13,079 bases of DNA from Hellea sp964576765 (GTDB taxonomy: Bacteria > Pseudomonadota > Alphaproteobacteria > Caulobacterales > Maricaulaceae): the NCBI GenBank assembly GCA_964576765.1, contig CAZNWH010000067.1, positions 1 through 13,079 on the forward strand. Direction: 5' to 3'. Numbering within the stretch: the stretch's first letter is position 1; each line of letters starts with the position of its first letter. Both the position numbers and the translations under genes were made by a program. Positions 1 through 6,499 of this stretch are shown here, one piece after another. The notes below the pieces were generated by a model. It was not told the origin of the DNA and searched no databases. It was given only the letters and a program-made list of their open reading frames with translations.

Positions 1-347
1 GCGGGGCGTCTCTTTGCGGGGCTTGTACAATGCATCTTGATGGAGAGCCCATCCGGTCTTGCGTAACGCCTTTATCAGAGGCCGAGGGTAAAGAAATCAC
101 GACCATAGAAGGGGTTAAAAATCCTGATGGAACACTCCATGCCGTGCAAAAGGCTTGGATAAAGCACCAAGTCCCGCAATGCGGTTATTGCCAATCAGGA
201 CAGATCATGTCCGCTGTTGCGCTGCTTAAAGAAACTCCATCACCTACGGATGATGATATTGACGTTGCCATGTCGGGAAATGTGTGTCGGTGCGGGATGT
301 ATTCACGCATAAAGGCAGCGATCAAAACTGCAGCGAAGGAAGTTTAA
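1..347 (+). CDS. [2Fe-2S]-binding small subunit of xanthine-oxidase-family oxidoreductase (IorA-like), 5' truncated
   Basis: Electron-transfer subunit of a molybdenum hydroxylase, probably passing electrons from the molybdenum cofactor in the partner subunit to an acceptor. The reading frame is already open at the left edge: codons from base 3 read GASLCGACTMHLDG, the plant-ferredoxin-type CGxC...DG cluster loop, so the true start lies upstream and the ATG at base 30 is an internal methionine. The second, helical [2Fe-2S] domain shows CGYC (bases 180-191) and CRC (285-293), followed by the usual RI..AI helix. The family is normally about 150-160 residues, so perhaps 35-45 residues are missing. 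The stop is one base before the start of the large subunit, so the two are surely co-transcribed. The substrate (isoquinoline, aldehyde or another heterocycle) cannot be told from this subunit. Confidence 0.93.
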   Translation, partial: GASLCGACTMHLDGEPIRSCVTPLSEAEGKEITTIEGVKNPDGTLHAVQKAWIKHQVPQCGYCQSGQIMSAVALLKETPSPTDDDIDVAMSGNVCRCGMYSRIKAAIKTAAKEV

Positions 348-348
348 G

Positions 349-2634
349 ATGACTCTTTCAAGAAGTGAGAAGAAGCAAGAGAAAAAAGCGGCCAAAAAGG
401 AAAAGCGCGCCTATGAAAGTCGTGGCCGGAAATGGACACGGCGAGGTTTTATTGGCGCAGGTGCTGTTGCAGGTTTGGCAGTGGGGGGAGCGCTTGTGCT
501 CGGCGTTGCTATCCGGCCGGGTGATCGGACAGATAAGCTAGCCGGCTTTGTTACAGAAGGCGGCGAAGAGTTATTGACCGCTTGGGTGAAAATTGCGCCT
601 GACAATACCGTGACAGCCATCATTCCTCATAGCGAAATGGGCCAAGGCGTGCATACGGCCCTCTCCGCCATGCTGGCTGAAGAAATGGAAGCCGATTGGG
701 ATAAAATGGAAATCATGGAAGCCCCTGCTGAAAAAGATTATGCCAATTTTCCATTAATCCGCGAGTTTTTAATCGGGGGTAAAAATATTCCGGGCATGGT
801 TTTTGATACACTTAATGGAGCTTTTCTTGGCCTTGCTAAATCCATGGATATGCAGATTACGGGCGGGTCTACCTCTGTGCGCTTTACAGGGACGGGCGCG
901 ATGTTGACAGCGGGCGCTGCCGCTAAAGAGCTTTTACTCAAAGCCGCTGCAAAGCAATGGGAGGTGCCGTTGGAAGAGCTTAGAGCCAAAAAGAGCCGTA
1001 TTTACCATGATGGCTCTGACCAGTCAGCTCCCTTTGCAACATTTGCCGAGGTTGCGGCAACGATGAAGCCAAACCTACATCCCAAGCTTAAAGCCCGTAG
1101 CGACTATGAGCTGATTGGGACGAGCTTACCGCGCGTTGATATCCCCGCCAAAGTCGATGGTAGCGCAATATTTGGGATGGACGCCAAAGTAGAAGGCATG
1201 AAATATGCGACCGTCAAAGCTGCGCCTGTGCACGGTCAAAGTGTGGCCAATATGGATGGGTCTGAGGCCAAAGCCATGCCCGGCATTATTGCCGTTTATA
1301 ATATGGATAAATATGTCGCCGTTATCGCCGAGGGTTATTGGCAGGCCAAACAAGCCTTGGACATGGTTGATGTGAGCTGGACGCCGAGCGAAACGGATAA
1401 GACTGATCAAACCTCTATATTTGCGCAATATGCTGAGGCCCTCGACACAGGCGAGAAAAAGACACTCCACAAGGCGGGTAACGTTACTAAAGCCGAAGCG
1501 GGCGCGGCCTCTATATATGAGGCGGAATACCAAGTGCCTTATTTGGCCCATGCCTGTATGGAACCCATCAATGCTACCGCTTGGGTGCGCGAGGGTAAAT
1601 GCGATATCTGGACGGGTACACAAAACCCGCTGGGCACACGGATGACAACGGCTGCGGCCCTTGATATGGACGCAGAAAATGTCACGGTTCATAATCACTT
1701 TATGGGCGGGGGATTTGGCCGGCGCGCAACGCCGGACTATACGGATCAAGCCGCGCAAATTTCAGCTAAAGCGGGCGTGCCTATAAAGCTAATCTGGTCA
1801 CGTGAGGAGAGCACGCAGCAAGACCATTACCGACCCTCGGTTCTGGGCCGATTTAAGGCCGCGCTCGACGATGATGGCATGCCCATCAGTTGGGAGAGTA
1901 ATTTCGTGCATAAAATGGATCCGCCTGAGGCCAGCCATGTGTTTTACGATATTCCGAACCAATCCATTAATTTTGCCGATAGTCCGACACATGTGCGGTT
2001 GGGGCCCTGGCGCTCGGTCGACCATACCCAACACGGCTTTTTTACGGAAAGCTTTATCGATGAACTTGCGGCCAATGCGAATATGGACGGATATGAATTT
2101 CGCCGTAAGCTCTTAAAGAATAAACCGCGCCATCTGAAAGTCTTGGATAGAGCTGCGAAAATGGCGGGATGGGGTAAAACCTTACCCGCGGGTCAGGCTC
2201 AAGGCATTTCGATCACGGAGAGCTTCATGACGATCGTCGCCGAAGCTGTCACAGTTGATGTATCAAGTGGTGAGCCGCGCGTAACACATGTCGCCTGCGC
2301 GGCAGATGCGGGCCTTGCGGTTAACCCTGACGGCTTTAAAGCGCAGATGGAAAGCGGTATTATTTATGGTCTGACAGCCGCACTTTACGGGGAAATTACG
2401 ATTGCTGACGGCGCTGTTGAGCAAAGTAATTTCCATGATTATCAAATGGTGCGTATGGACACAGCACCAGATATTGACGTTGAAATAATCACCTCAGACG
2501 CCCGTATTGGCGGCGCTGGCGAGCCGGGAACCCCCCCGATTTCACCTGCTGTGACAAATGCGATTTTCAAAGCCACCGGCAAACGCATCCGAAGCCTGCC
2601 CATCATGAACCATGATCTCGGAACCGCGAGTTAA
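349..2634 (+). CDS. Molybdopterin-binding large subunit, isoquinoline 1-oxidoreductase beta / aldehyde-oxidase type, with Tat signal
   Basis: Catalytic subunit (761 aa) of a two-subunit molybdenum hydroxylase of the xanthine oxidase family, IorB-like subgroup. After a lysine-rich start (about residues 8-20), residues 30-54 form a twin-arginine signal (TRRGFIGAG plus a hydrophobic stretch), so a periplasmic or membrane-attached location is inferred, with the FeS subunit probably carried along. Family marks are EMGQGVH (about 96-102), the cofactor-binding GGGFGRR loop (453-459) and GGAGEPGTPP near the C-terminus, whose Glu725 matches the catalytic glutamate of the family. Length is normal for fused IorB-type large subunits (700-770 aa). 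It begins one base after the small-subunit stop. No cytochrome c subunit follows, though some relatives (periplasmic aldehyde dehydrogenases) have one; it could lie upstream. The family call is firm; the substrate is unknown. Confidence 0.92.
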   Translation: MTLSRSEKKQEKKAAKKEKRAYESRGRKWTRRGFIGAGAVAGLAVGGALVLGVAIRPGDRTDKLAGFVTEGGEELLTAWVKIAPDNTVTAIIPHSEMGQGVHTALSAMLAEEMEADWDKMEIMEAPAEKDYANFPLIREFLIGGKNIPGMVFDTLNGAFLGLAKSMDMQITGGSTSVRFTGTGAMLTAGAAAKELLLKAAAKQWEVPLEELRAKKSRIYHDGSDQSAPFATFAEVAATMKPNLHPKLKARSDYELIGTSLPRVDIPAKVDGSAIFGMDAKVEGMKYATVKAAPVHGQSVANMDGSEAKAMPGIIAVYNMDKYVAVIAEGYWQAKQALDMVDVSWTPSETDKTDQTSIFAQYAEALDTGEKKTLHKAGNVTKAEAGAASIYEAEYQVPYLAHACMEPINATAWVREGKCDIWTGTQNPLGTRMTTAAALDMDAENVTVHNHFMGGGFGRRATPDYTDQAAQISAKAGVPIKLIWSREESTQQDHYRPSVLGRFKAALDDDGMPISWESNFVHKMDPPEASHVFYDIPNQSINFADSPTHVRLGPWRSVDHTQHGFFTESFIDELAANANMDGYEFRRKLLKNKPRHLKVLDRAAKMAGWGKTLPAGQAQGISITESFMTIVAEAVTVDVSSGEPRVTHVACAADAGLAVNPDGFKAQMESGIIYGLTAALYGEITIADGAVEQSNFHDYQMVRMDTAPDIDVEIITSDARIGGAGEPGTPPISPAVTNAIFKATGKRIRSLPIMNHDLGTAS

Positions 2635-2719
2635 TTATCTATGTGTGGTCACGAAATATGCGGTTCTTGTCACCTGAGGTAAACCCTAAAAGTTAGACGA
2701 TATTATTATTGATATGTCC

Positions 2720-2732
2720 GATTTTGAAAATC
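2720..2732. repeat. 13-base palindrome in the convergent gap between the Mo-enzyme gene and mazG
   Basis: GATTTT-G-AAAATC is a perfect odd-centred inverted repeat in the 117-base gap between two genes that converge. Its place suggests a weak shared transcription stop, but it is AT-rich with no clear following T-run on either strand. A second weak pairing, GAACCGC near the end of the Mo-enzyme gene with GCGGTTC about 35 bases on, may add structure. Confidence 0.3.
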
Positions 2733-2751
2733 TACAGATAATAACCGAAGC

Positions 2752-3579
2752 CTAGGAGTAGTTTTTCCGCAAGTTATGAGACTTCGCCGCCTGCCAGAGA
2801 GCTTCCATCTCATCCAAACTTAATTCTTCCACCTTTTGGCCATTTGCTTGGGCTACTTTTTCGATATAGCGAAAGCGGTCATAAAATTTTTGATTGGTTC
2901 TGCGGAGAGCTTTTTCAGGATCAATGCTGGTTTTACGCGCTAGATTTGTTACCGCAAAAATAAGGTCGCCGATTTCGTCTTCCAAAGCATCTTGATCGTT
3001 CATCGTTAAAGCTTGGGTGACTTCATGCGTTTCTTCGTCAATTTTAGCGAAGACACCGCTTAGATCAGGCCAATCAAAACCGACACTGGCTGCGCGTTTT
3101 TGAAGTTTTTCGGCGCGCATTAAGGCGGGAAGCGCAAGCGCTACATCATCAAGTAGACTTTGATAGCCTTTATTTTGGCGTTCCTTGGCTTTTATGTTCT
3201 CCCAAGAAATGGTTTGTTCATTCGTATTTTCAGAAGCGTGGTGCTTAAATATATATGGGTGCCTTTCCACCATTTTGCGTGTTAAGGAATCGCACACATC
3301 ATCCAGATCAAAGGCGTCTATTTCTGAGGCCATTATGGAATGAAATAGAACTTGGAATAAAAGATCACCTAATTCTTCTTTTAGCGCGTTCATATCTTTG
3401 TGTTCTATAGCGTCAGAGACTTCATAGGCTTCTTCAATCGTATAGGGCGCAATAGTATCAAAACTCTGCTGACTATCCCATGGGCATTCTGTTCGTAATC
3501 GGTTCATCAAGGCTTTGAGACGTTCATAAGGTGTAGCACCAAGGAATGTTATATCCGTCTTATTATCAGGCTTTGGCAT
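2752..3579 (-). CDS. mazG: Nucleoside triphosphate pyrophosphohydrolase MazG
   Basis: Hydrolyses (d)NTPs to the monophosphate and pyrophosphate, a cytosolic house-cleaning and stress-related activity. With the start used here the protein is 275 aa, close to the E. coli length of about 263. It has two MazG repeats: the first with CPWD (32-35), EEAYE (49-53) and EELGD (68-72), the second with DEETHE (181-186) and EDEIGD (200-205). These acidic ExxE/ExxD pairs bind the metal ions. The frame can be extended to a TTG at base 3600. The ATG at 3579 is preferred because its A is the last base of the ccmD stop (TAATG), which fits translational coupling, and the extra seven residues have no family support. 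It is the last gene of the ccmABCD operon. Confidence 0.93.
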   Translation of the reverse strand: MPKPDNKTDITFLGATPYERLKALMNRLRTECPWDSQQSFDTIAPYTIEEAYEVSDAIEHKDMNALKEELGDLLFQVLFHSIMASEIDAFDLDDVCDSLTRKMVERHPYIFKHHASENTNEQTISWENIKAKERQNKGYQSLLDDVALALPALMRAEKLQKRAASVGFDWPDLSGVFAKIDEETHEVTQALTMNDQDALEDEIGDLIFAVTNLARKTSIDPEKALRRTNQKFYDRFRYIEKVAQANGQKVEELSLDEMEALWQAAKSHNLRKNYS

Positions 3580-3686
3580 TATTGTTTCGGACTTCGCCAA
3601 GCGCGGATAATCAGCGCGGTGAGTACAAGAGCGCTAATGCCGTAACATGACCAAATATAGACTGCATTTTTACCGAAATCTAACAT
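3579..3686 (-). CDS. ccmD: Heme exporter protein CcmD (35 aa)
   Basis: A very short gene that is easily missed. It encodes MLDFGKNAVYIWSCYGISAL followed by VLTALIIRAWRSPKQ. This is the CcmD pattern: a short N-terminus, YIW..YGIS..VL, one membrane segment (about residues 16-28), then a basic tail. CcmD is a small membrane protein that helps release holo-CcmE from the CcmABC complex. At 35 aa it is shorter than the common 45-70 aa. It lies 13 bases after ccmC, where ccmD belongs, and its TAA stop overlaps the ATG of mazG by one base. An AGAGG stretch abuts the ATG, so the ribosome site is not ideally spaced. The call rests on position, length and motif together. Confidence 0.85.
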   Translation of the reverse strand: MLDFGKNAVYIWSCYGISALVLTALIIRAWRSPKQ

Positions 3687-3699
3687 CCTCTGAAGTCCA

Positions 3700-4440
3700 T
3701 CATAACGTCTCAATTATCACTGTTGCGCCAGACTTACTATCAGAGCGGTATTTTCGGTTTTTGATAATATCGGCTTCGATGCCTCGCAATGAAAGCCACC
3801 CAAAGAGAAGCGTATAAGCCGCCATCATTGTCAAAAGGGGCCATAATATTTCAGGCGGCGCGCCCGGAGCACCGGGAGAGGAAACTGTAGCGGGTTGATG
3901 TAGCGTGTTCCACCAATCAACAGAAAATTTGATGATCGGAATATTGATAAACCCCACCATGGCCAAAATGCTGGCAAGACGCGCCGCGCGTTTACGCTCG
4001 GGAATAATATTCCAAATTGCGAGATAGCCCAGATAGATGAAAAGCAAAATTAAAACAGATGTCATACGTCCATCCCATTGCCACCAGGTTCCCCAGGCTG
4101 GACGGCCCCAAAGGCTACCCGTCACCAGAGCCAGGAATGTAAAGGCGGCGCCGGGGACGGCAAAGCTTAGAGCTGCGCTATCAGATAAAGGATGACGCCA
4201 GATGAAACTAATAAGACTGGCAATAGCTAAAGCGGTATAAGCCATCTGCGCGCACCATGCGGCAGGTACATGAACATACATCATCCGTACAGATTGACCA
4301 TGTTCAACTGCTGGGGGGGACGCCACTAAAGCCAAATAAAGCCCAGCAATAAAAAAGCCTAATGCTAGCCAACCAAAAATGGGGGTCGCTATTCTAGAAA
4401 ATTTTAGAAAGCGAAGTGGATTTGCGAGGTAATTTATCAT
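3700..4440 (-). CDS. ccmC: Heme exporter / heme-handling protein CcmC
   Basis: Integral membrane protein (246 aa, about six membrane segments) that presents haem to CcmE in System I cytochrome c maturation. The diagnostic tryptophan-rich WWD segment is present as WGTWWQWDG (116-124). The two periplasmic histidines that flank it as haem ligands in the family are seen as His57 (MMYVHVPAAW) and His181 (WWNTLHQP). Length matches E. coli CcmC (245 aa). The ATG is two bases beyond the ccmB stop, so translation is probably coupled. An Ala/Pro/Gly-rich stretch (about 183-195) follows the second histidine. Nothing essential looks missing. Confidence 0.96.
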   Translation of the reverse strand: MINYLANPLRFLKFSRIATPIFGWLALGFFIAGLYLALVASPPAVEHGQSVRMMYVHVPAAWCAQMAYTALAIASLISFIWRHPLSDSAALSFAVPGAAFTFLALVTGSLWGRPAWGTWWQWDGRMTSVLILLFIYLGYLAIWNIIPERKRAARLASILAMVGFINIPIIKFSVDWWNTLHQPATVSSPGAPGAPPEILWPLLTMMAAYTLLFGWLSLRGIEADIIKNRKYRSDSKSGATVIIETL

Positions 4441-4441
4441 A

Positions 4442-5101
4442 TTATTCGAGATTGGCTTTTAAGGCTGCGCTGGCCGCAGGTAAACCCACCGCAATGGCAA
4501 TTAAGCTAAGACCGATAAGCACACGAAGCTCGGGCGCGAGAAAGCCTGTTGTTGTATAGCTCTCCACGGCCTCAATGCCGAAAATAAGCAACGGGATTAG
4601 GAACGGTGTTGTAATGAGGACAATCAAAAAACCTCCGCCTTGACGCCCAGCTAAAATAGCGCTGGCTAAAACGCCATAGATGGCAAGAGCAGGGATAGCC
4701 ATAGCGACTGAAAGAAGTGTTCCGGCTAGAGTCGGACCTGACATATCAAAGAGCAAAGCCGCAAGTAGTGCAGCTAGTAAGAGAGGTAGGACAGAGAGGG
4801 TTGCAAAACTGATAGCTTTTGCTGTGCAAATACCGATTAGGCTTACCCCTGAGAGTTTAAACTGAGCGAGATTGCCATCTTGAAAGTCGCTTTGAAAAAT
4901 TGAGGGGAAGGATAAAACAGCAGAAAATATAATCGCAAGCCAAATAATGGCGGGTGCTAAAGGCCGCATCAAATTTAAAGAGCCACCCAAGGCAATGGCG
5001 GTCAGGGCGATGAATATCACAAAAAAGAAAAGTCCGTAAAGCCATGCTCCGCCAGAACGAAGGGCAAGGGTAAGGTCACGTTTTATAATGGCCCAAATCA
5101 T
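4442..5101 (-). CDS. ccmB: Heme exporter membrane subunit CcmB
   Basis: Membrane subunit (219 aa, about six hydrophobic segments) of the CcmAB ABC transporter, which works with CcmC and CcmD to free haem-loaded CcmE. The family segment after the second membrane helix reads FQSDFQDGNLAQFKLSG (about residues 69-85), where relatives have an acidic F..D..DG.LEQL stretch. Length agrees with E. coli CcmB (220 aa). Its ATG overlaps the ccmA TGA (ATGA, four bases), and its stop is one base before the ccmC start. The order ccmA-ccmB-ccmC is canonical. Confidence 0.95.
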   Translation of the reverse strand: MIWAIIKRDLTLALRSGGAWLYGLFFFVIFIALTAIALGGSLNLMRPLAPAIIWLAIIFSAVLSFPSIFQSDFQDGNLAQFKLSGVSLIGICTAKAISFATLSVLPLLLAALLAALLFDMSGPTLAGTLLSVAMAIPALAIYGVLASAILAGRQGGGFLIVLITTPFLIPLLIFGIEAVESYTTTGFLAPELRVLIGLSLIAIAVGLPAASAALKANLE

Positions 5102-5751
5102 GATGCGGCTTTTAGGGTAAGTTTACGGGTCGAACTTGACAAAGACCGCGCGGGACTATGTGAGGCGATAATGGCTGCTCCGCCGCGTGCCACATGAGTT
5201 TTAATGAGATGATCTATTAATTGAATGCCCTTTTTATCCATTGCCGCGCTAGGTTCATCCATGACCCAAACCGGTTTTTGGCTAATCATTAATTTGGCCA
5301 GCGCTAGCCGTTTTTTTTGTCCGGCTGAAAGCGCCCCGGTGAGGACATCTGATTTTGACATGAGATCAGCTTTTTTAAGTGCAGGGCCTAAGAGGGCCTG
5401 CGCACTATAAATATTGGCCCAAAAGCTTAAATCTTCGAATGTTGTCAGGGTGGATTTGGCATAACTTTGATGAGGTTGATACGCTATGAGCTTATTCGCC
5501 TCGCAGGGTTCGGAACCAAGACACCAAGACACGGTTCCACTATCAGCGCGAAGAAGGCCAGCTATAGCGCCAAGCAGCGTGGTTTTCCCAATGCCATTCG
5601 CACCTTGAATCCAGAGGATATCGCCATTTTTGACTATTGTTGATAGGCCTGAAAATAAGGGTTGCCACCCCCGTGAAATCGACAGGTTGTTGACCTCGAT
5701 TTTCGCCTCCATTTGACTCTGGGCGTTTATGCGTGAAAATAGCTCAGCCAT
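5098..5751 (-). CDS. ccmA: Heme exporter ATP-binding protein CcmA
   Basis: ATPase subunit of the CcmABCD complex; ATP hydrolysis drives release of holo-CcmE. In the 217-aa version, Walker A GANGIGKTT spans 50-58, a Q-loop-like YQPHQ 91-95, the ABC signature LSAGQ 141-145, Walker B WVMDE 162-166, and the H-loop histidine is His198. The ABC signature has A in place of the usual G before GQ (LSAGQ rather than LSGGQ), as in many CcmA proteins. The start is uncertain: the ATG used here gives 13 extra residues, while an in-frame ATG at base 5712 (MEAKIEVNNL) gives 204 aa with Walker A at about residue 37, closer to E. coli CcmA (207 aa). First gene of the minus-strand ccm operon. Confidence 0.95.
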   Translation of the reverse strand: MAELFSRINAQSQMEAKIEVNNLSISRGWQPLFSGLSTIVKNGDILWIQGANGIGKTTLLGAIAGLLRADSGTVSWCLGSEPCEANKLIAYQPHQSYAKSTLTTFEDLSFWANIYSAQALLGPALKKADLMSKSDVLTGALSAGQKKRLALAKLMISQKPVWVMDEPSAAMDKKGIQLIDHLIKTHVARGGAAIIASHSPARSLSSSTRKLTLKAAS

Positions 5752-5820
5752 GGAGCAGGGTTATGCCTTGCGCTTTGCGCGATGTCACCCATATTACGTT
5801 ACTATAAAAGGTAATGTGAA
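5752..5820. promoter_or_regulatory. Divergent ccmA / ccmE intergenic region, probable shared promoters
   Basis: Only 69 bases separate two outward-facing ccm genes, so promoters for both should lie here or just inside ccmA. Visible items are a tandem TTGCGC T TTGCGC (5768-5780), an AT-rich TATAAA (5803-5808), and ATTAC ... GTAAT arms that bracket it. AAAGGT a few bases before the ccmE ATG can serve as its ribosome site. No confident -35/-10 pair with good spacing was found. Confidence 0.4.
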
Positions 5821-6252
5821 ATGACCCCTCCTAACCAACGTCACAGAATTAAATTGGTTGCTTTTTTTGCAGTCTTGCTCGCAGGCGGAGTTTTCTTTCT
5901 TTTATCGGCACTAAAGGAAAATTCGCAATTTTTTTATAACCCAAGCGATGTGGTTGCTGATGATTTTATATCGGATTCAGCACAGTTTAAGATCGGGGGC
6001 CTCGTCATGGATGGGAGCGTTACGCAACAAGGTGAGCTCACAACTTTATTTAAAATTAAAGACTTTGAACGTGAAATGGATGTTCCGATCAGCGTAGCCT
6101 ATACAGGGGTGTTACCCGATTTGTTTAGAGAAGGCCAAGGTGTAGTCATAACAGGTGAGCTTACTGACCGTTTTCATTTTACGGCAACGGAAGTTTTGGC
6201 AAAACATGATGAAAACTATCAGCCAGATATAAAATATAAATCTGATAAATAG
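5821..6252 (+). CDS. ccmE: Cytochrome c maturation heme chaperone CcmE
   Basis: Periplasmic membrane-anchored haem chaperone (143 aa) that binds haem covalently and hands it to the CcmF/H ligase. It has a short cytoplasmic start, one membrane anchor (about 10-30), an OB-fold beta-barrel domain, and the hallmark LAKHDENYQP (126-135), in which His129 is the covalent haem ligand and Tyr133 the axial ligand. The C-terminal tail is short. In many proteobacteria ccmE follows ccmD in the same operon; here it is alone on the opposite strand, 69 bases from ccmA, and is not followed by ccmF, ccmG or ccmH. It is complete, with an AAAGGT ribosome site about nine bases upstream. Confidence 0.97.
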   Translation: MTPPNQRHRIKLVAFFAVLLAGGVFFLLSALKENSQFFYNPSDVVADDFISDSAQFKIGGLVMDGSVTQQGELTTLFKIKDFEREMDVPISVAYTGVLPDLFREGQGVVITGELTDRFHFTATEVLAKHDENYQPDIKYKSDK

Positions 6253-6293
6253 ACGAGCAGCTCAGCAGATGTGGGGCAACTTCACCACCCGTC

Positions 6294-6334
6294 CACCTAT
6301 CAAAGATAGGAAGCTATGCTATAGGACATAGGTG
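6294..6334 (+). repeat. Competing inverted repeats in the ccmE downstream gap
   Basis: CCTATC (6296-6301) can pair with GATAGG (6305-6310) across a three-base AAA loop. The overlapping CACCTAT (6294-6300) can instead pair with ATAGGTG (6328-6334). The two hairpins exclude each other, and ATAGG occurs three times (6306, 6321, 6328). This occupies part of the 247-base stretch 6253-6499, in which I see no convincing gene. About 10 bases further on, AGGGGAGA (6341-6348) precedes an ATG at 6357 that opens only an eight-residue frame (MKSLNIWG, stop at 6381-6383). Function unknown; a transcription end, a small RNA or gene debris are all possible. Confidence 0.3.
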
Positions 6335-6456
6335 AGCTTTAGGGGAGAATATTTATATGAAATCTTTAAATATTTGGGGATAAGGCTTTGTTTTTACTGC
6401 CTTAAAGTAGAGCAGTCGCCTTACTAATCAACTTTGAATATTGAATTTGATAATGT

Positions 6457-6475
6457 GTTCGTAAATTTTACGAAC
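6457..6475. repeat. Perfect 19-base palindrome downstream of the amidohydrolase gene
   Basis: GTTCGTAAA-T-TTTACGAAC is a perfect inverted repeat with nine-base arms around a single central base. It lies 24 bases past the stop of the minus-strand amidohydrolase gene. No T-run follows on either strand, so it is not a classic intrinsic terminator; its symmetry also fits a dimeric regulator site, although no gene start is near. Confidence 0.5.
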
Positions 6476-6499
6476 TCTTTCTAAAAGTTTAGAGCGACG

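Noticed and set aside
30..347. ATG at base 30 as the true start of the FeS subunit.
   Set aside because: The frame is open upstream and encodes the CGAC part of the [2Fe-2S] loop, so the start is outside the window.
1126..1758. A 210-codon open frame on the minus strand inside the molybdenum enzyme gene.
   Set aside because: It lies wholly opposite a clearly functional gene with family motifs, and its own translation has no recognisable domain; it is a shadow frame.
3580..3600. TTG at 3600 as the mazG start.
   Set aside because: It lies inside ccmD, adds seven residues without family support, and the TAATG overlap at 3577-3581 gives a better start.
6357..6383. Eight-codon frame MKSLNIWG as a real gene.
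   Set aside because: Too short to support on sequence alone despite a good ribosome-like site; kept only as part of the structured-gap observation.
6457..6475. The 19-base palindrome as an intrinsic terminator for the amidohydrolase gene.
   Set aside because: No T-run follows on the minus strand and the stem is AT-rich with almost no loop.
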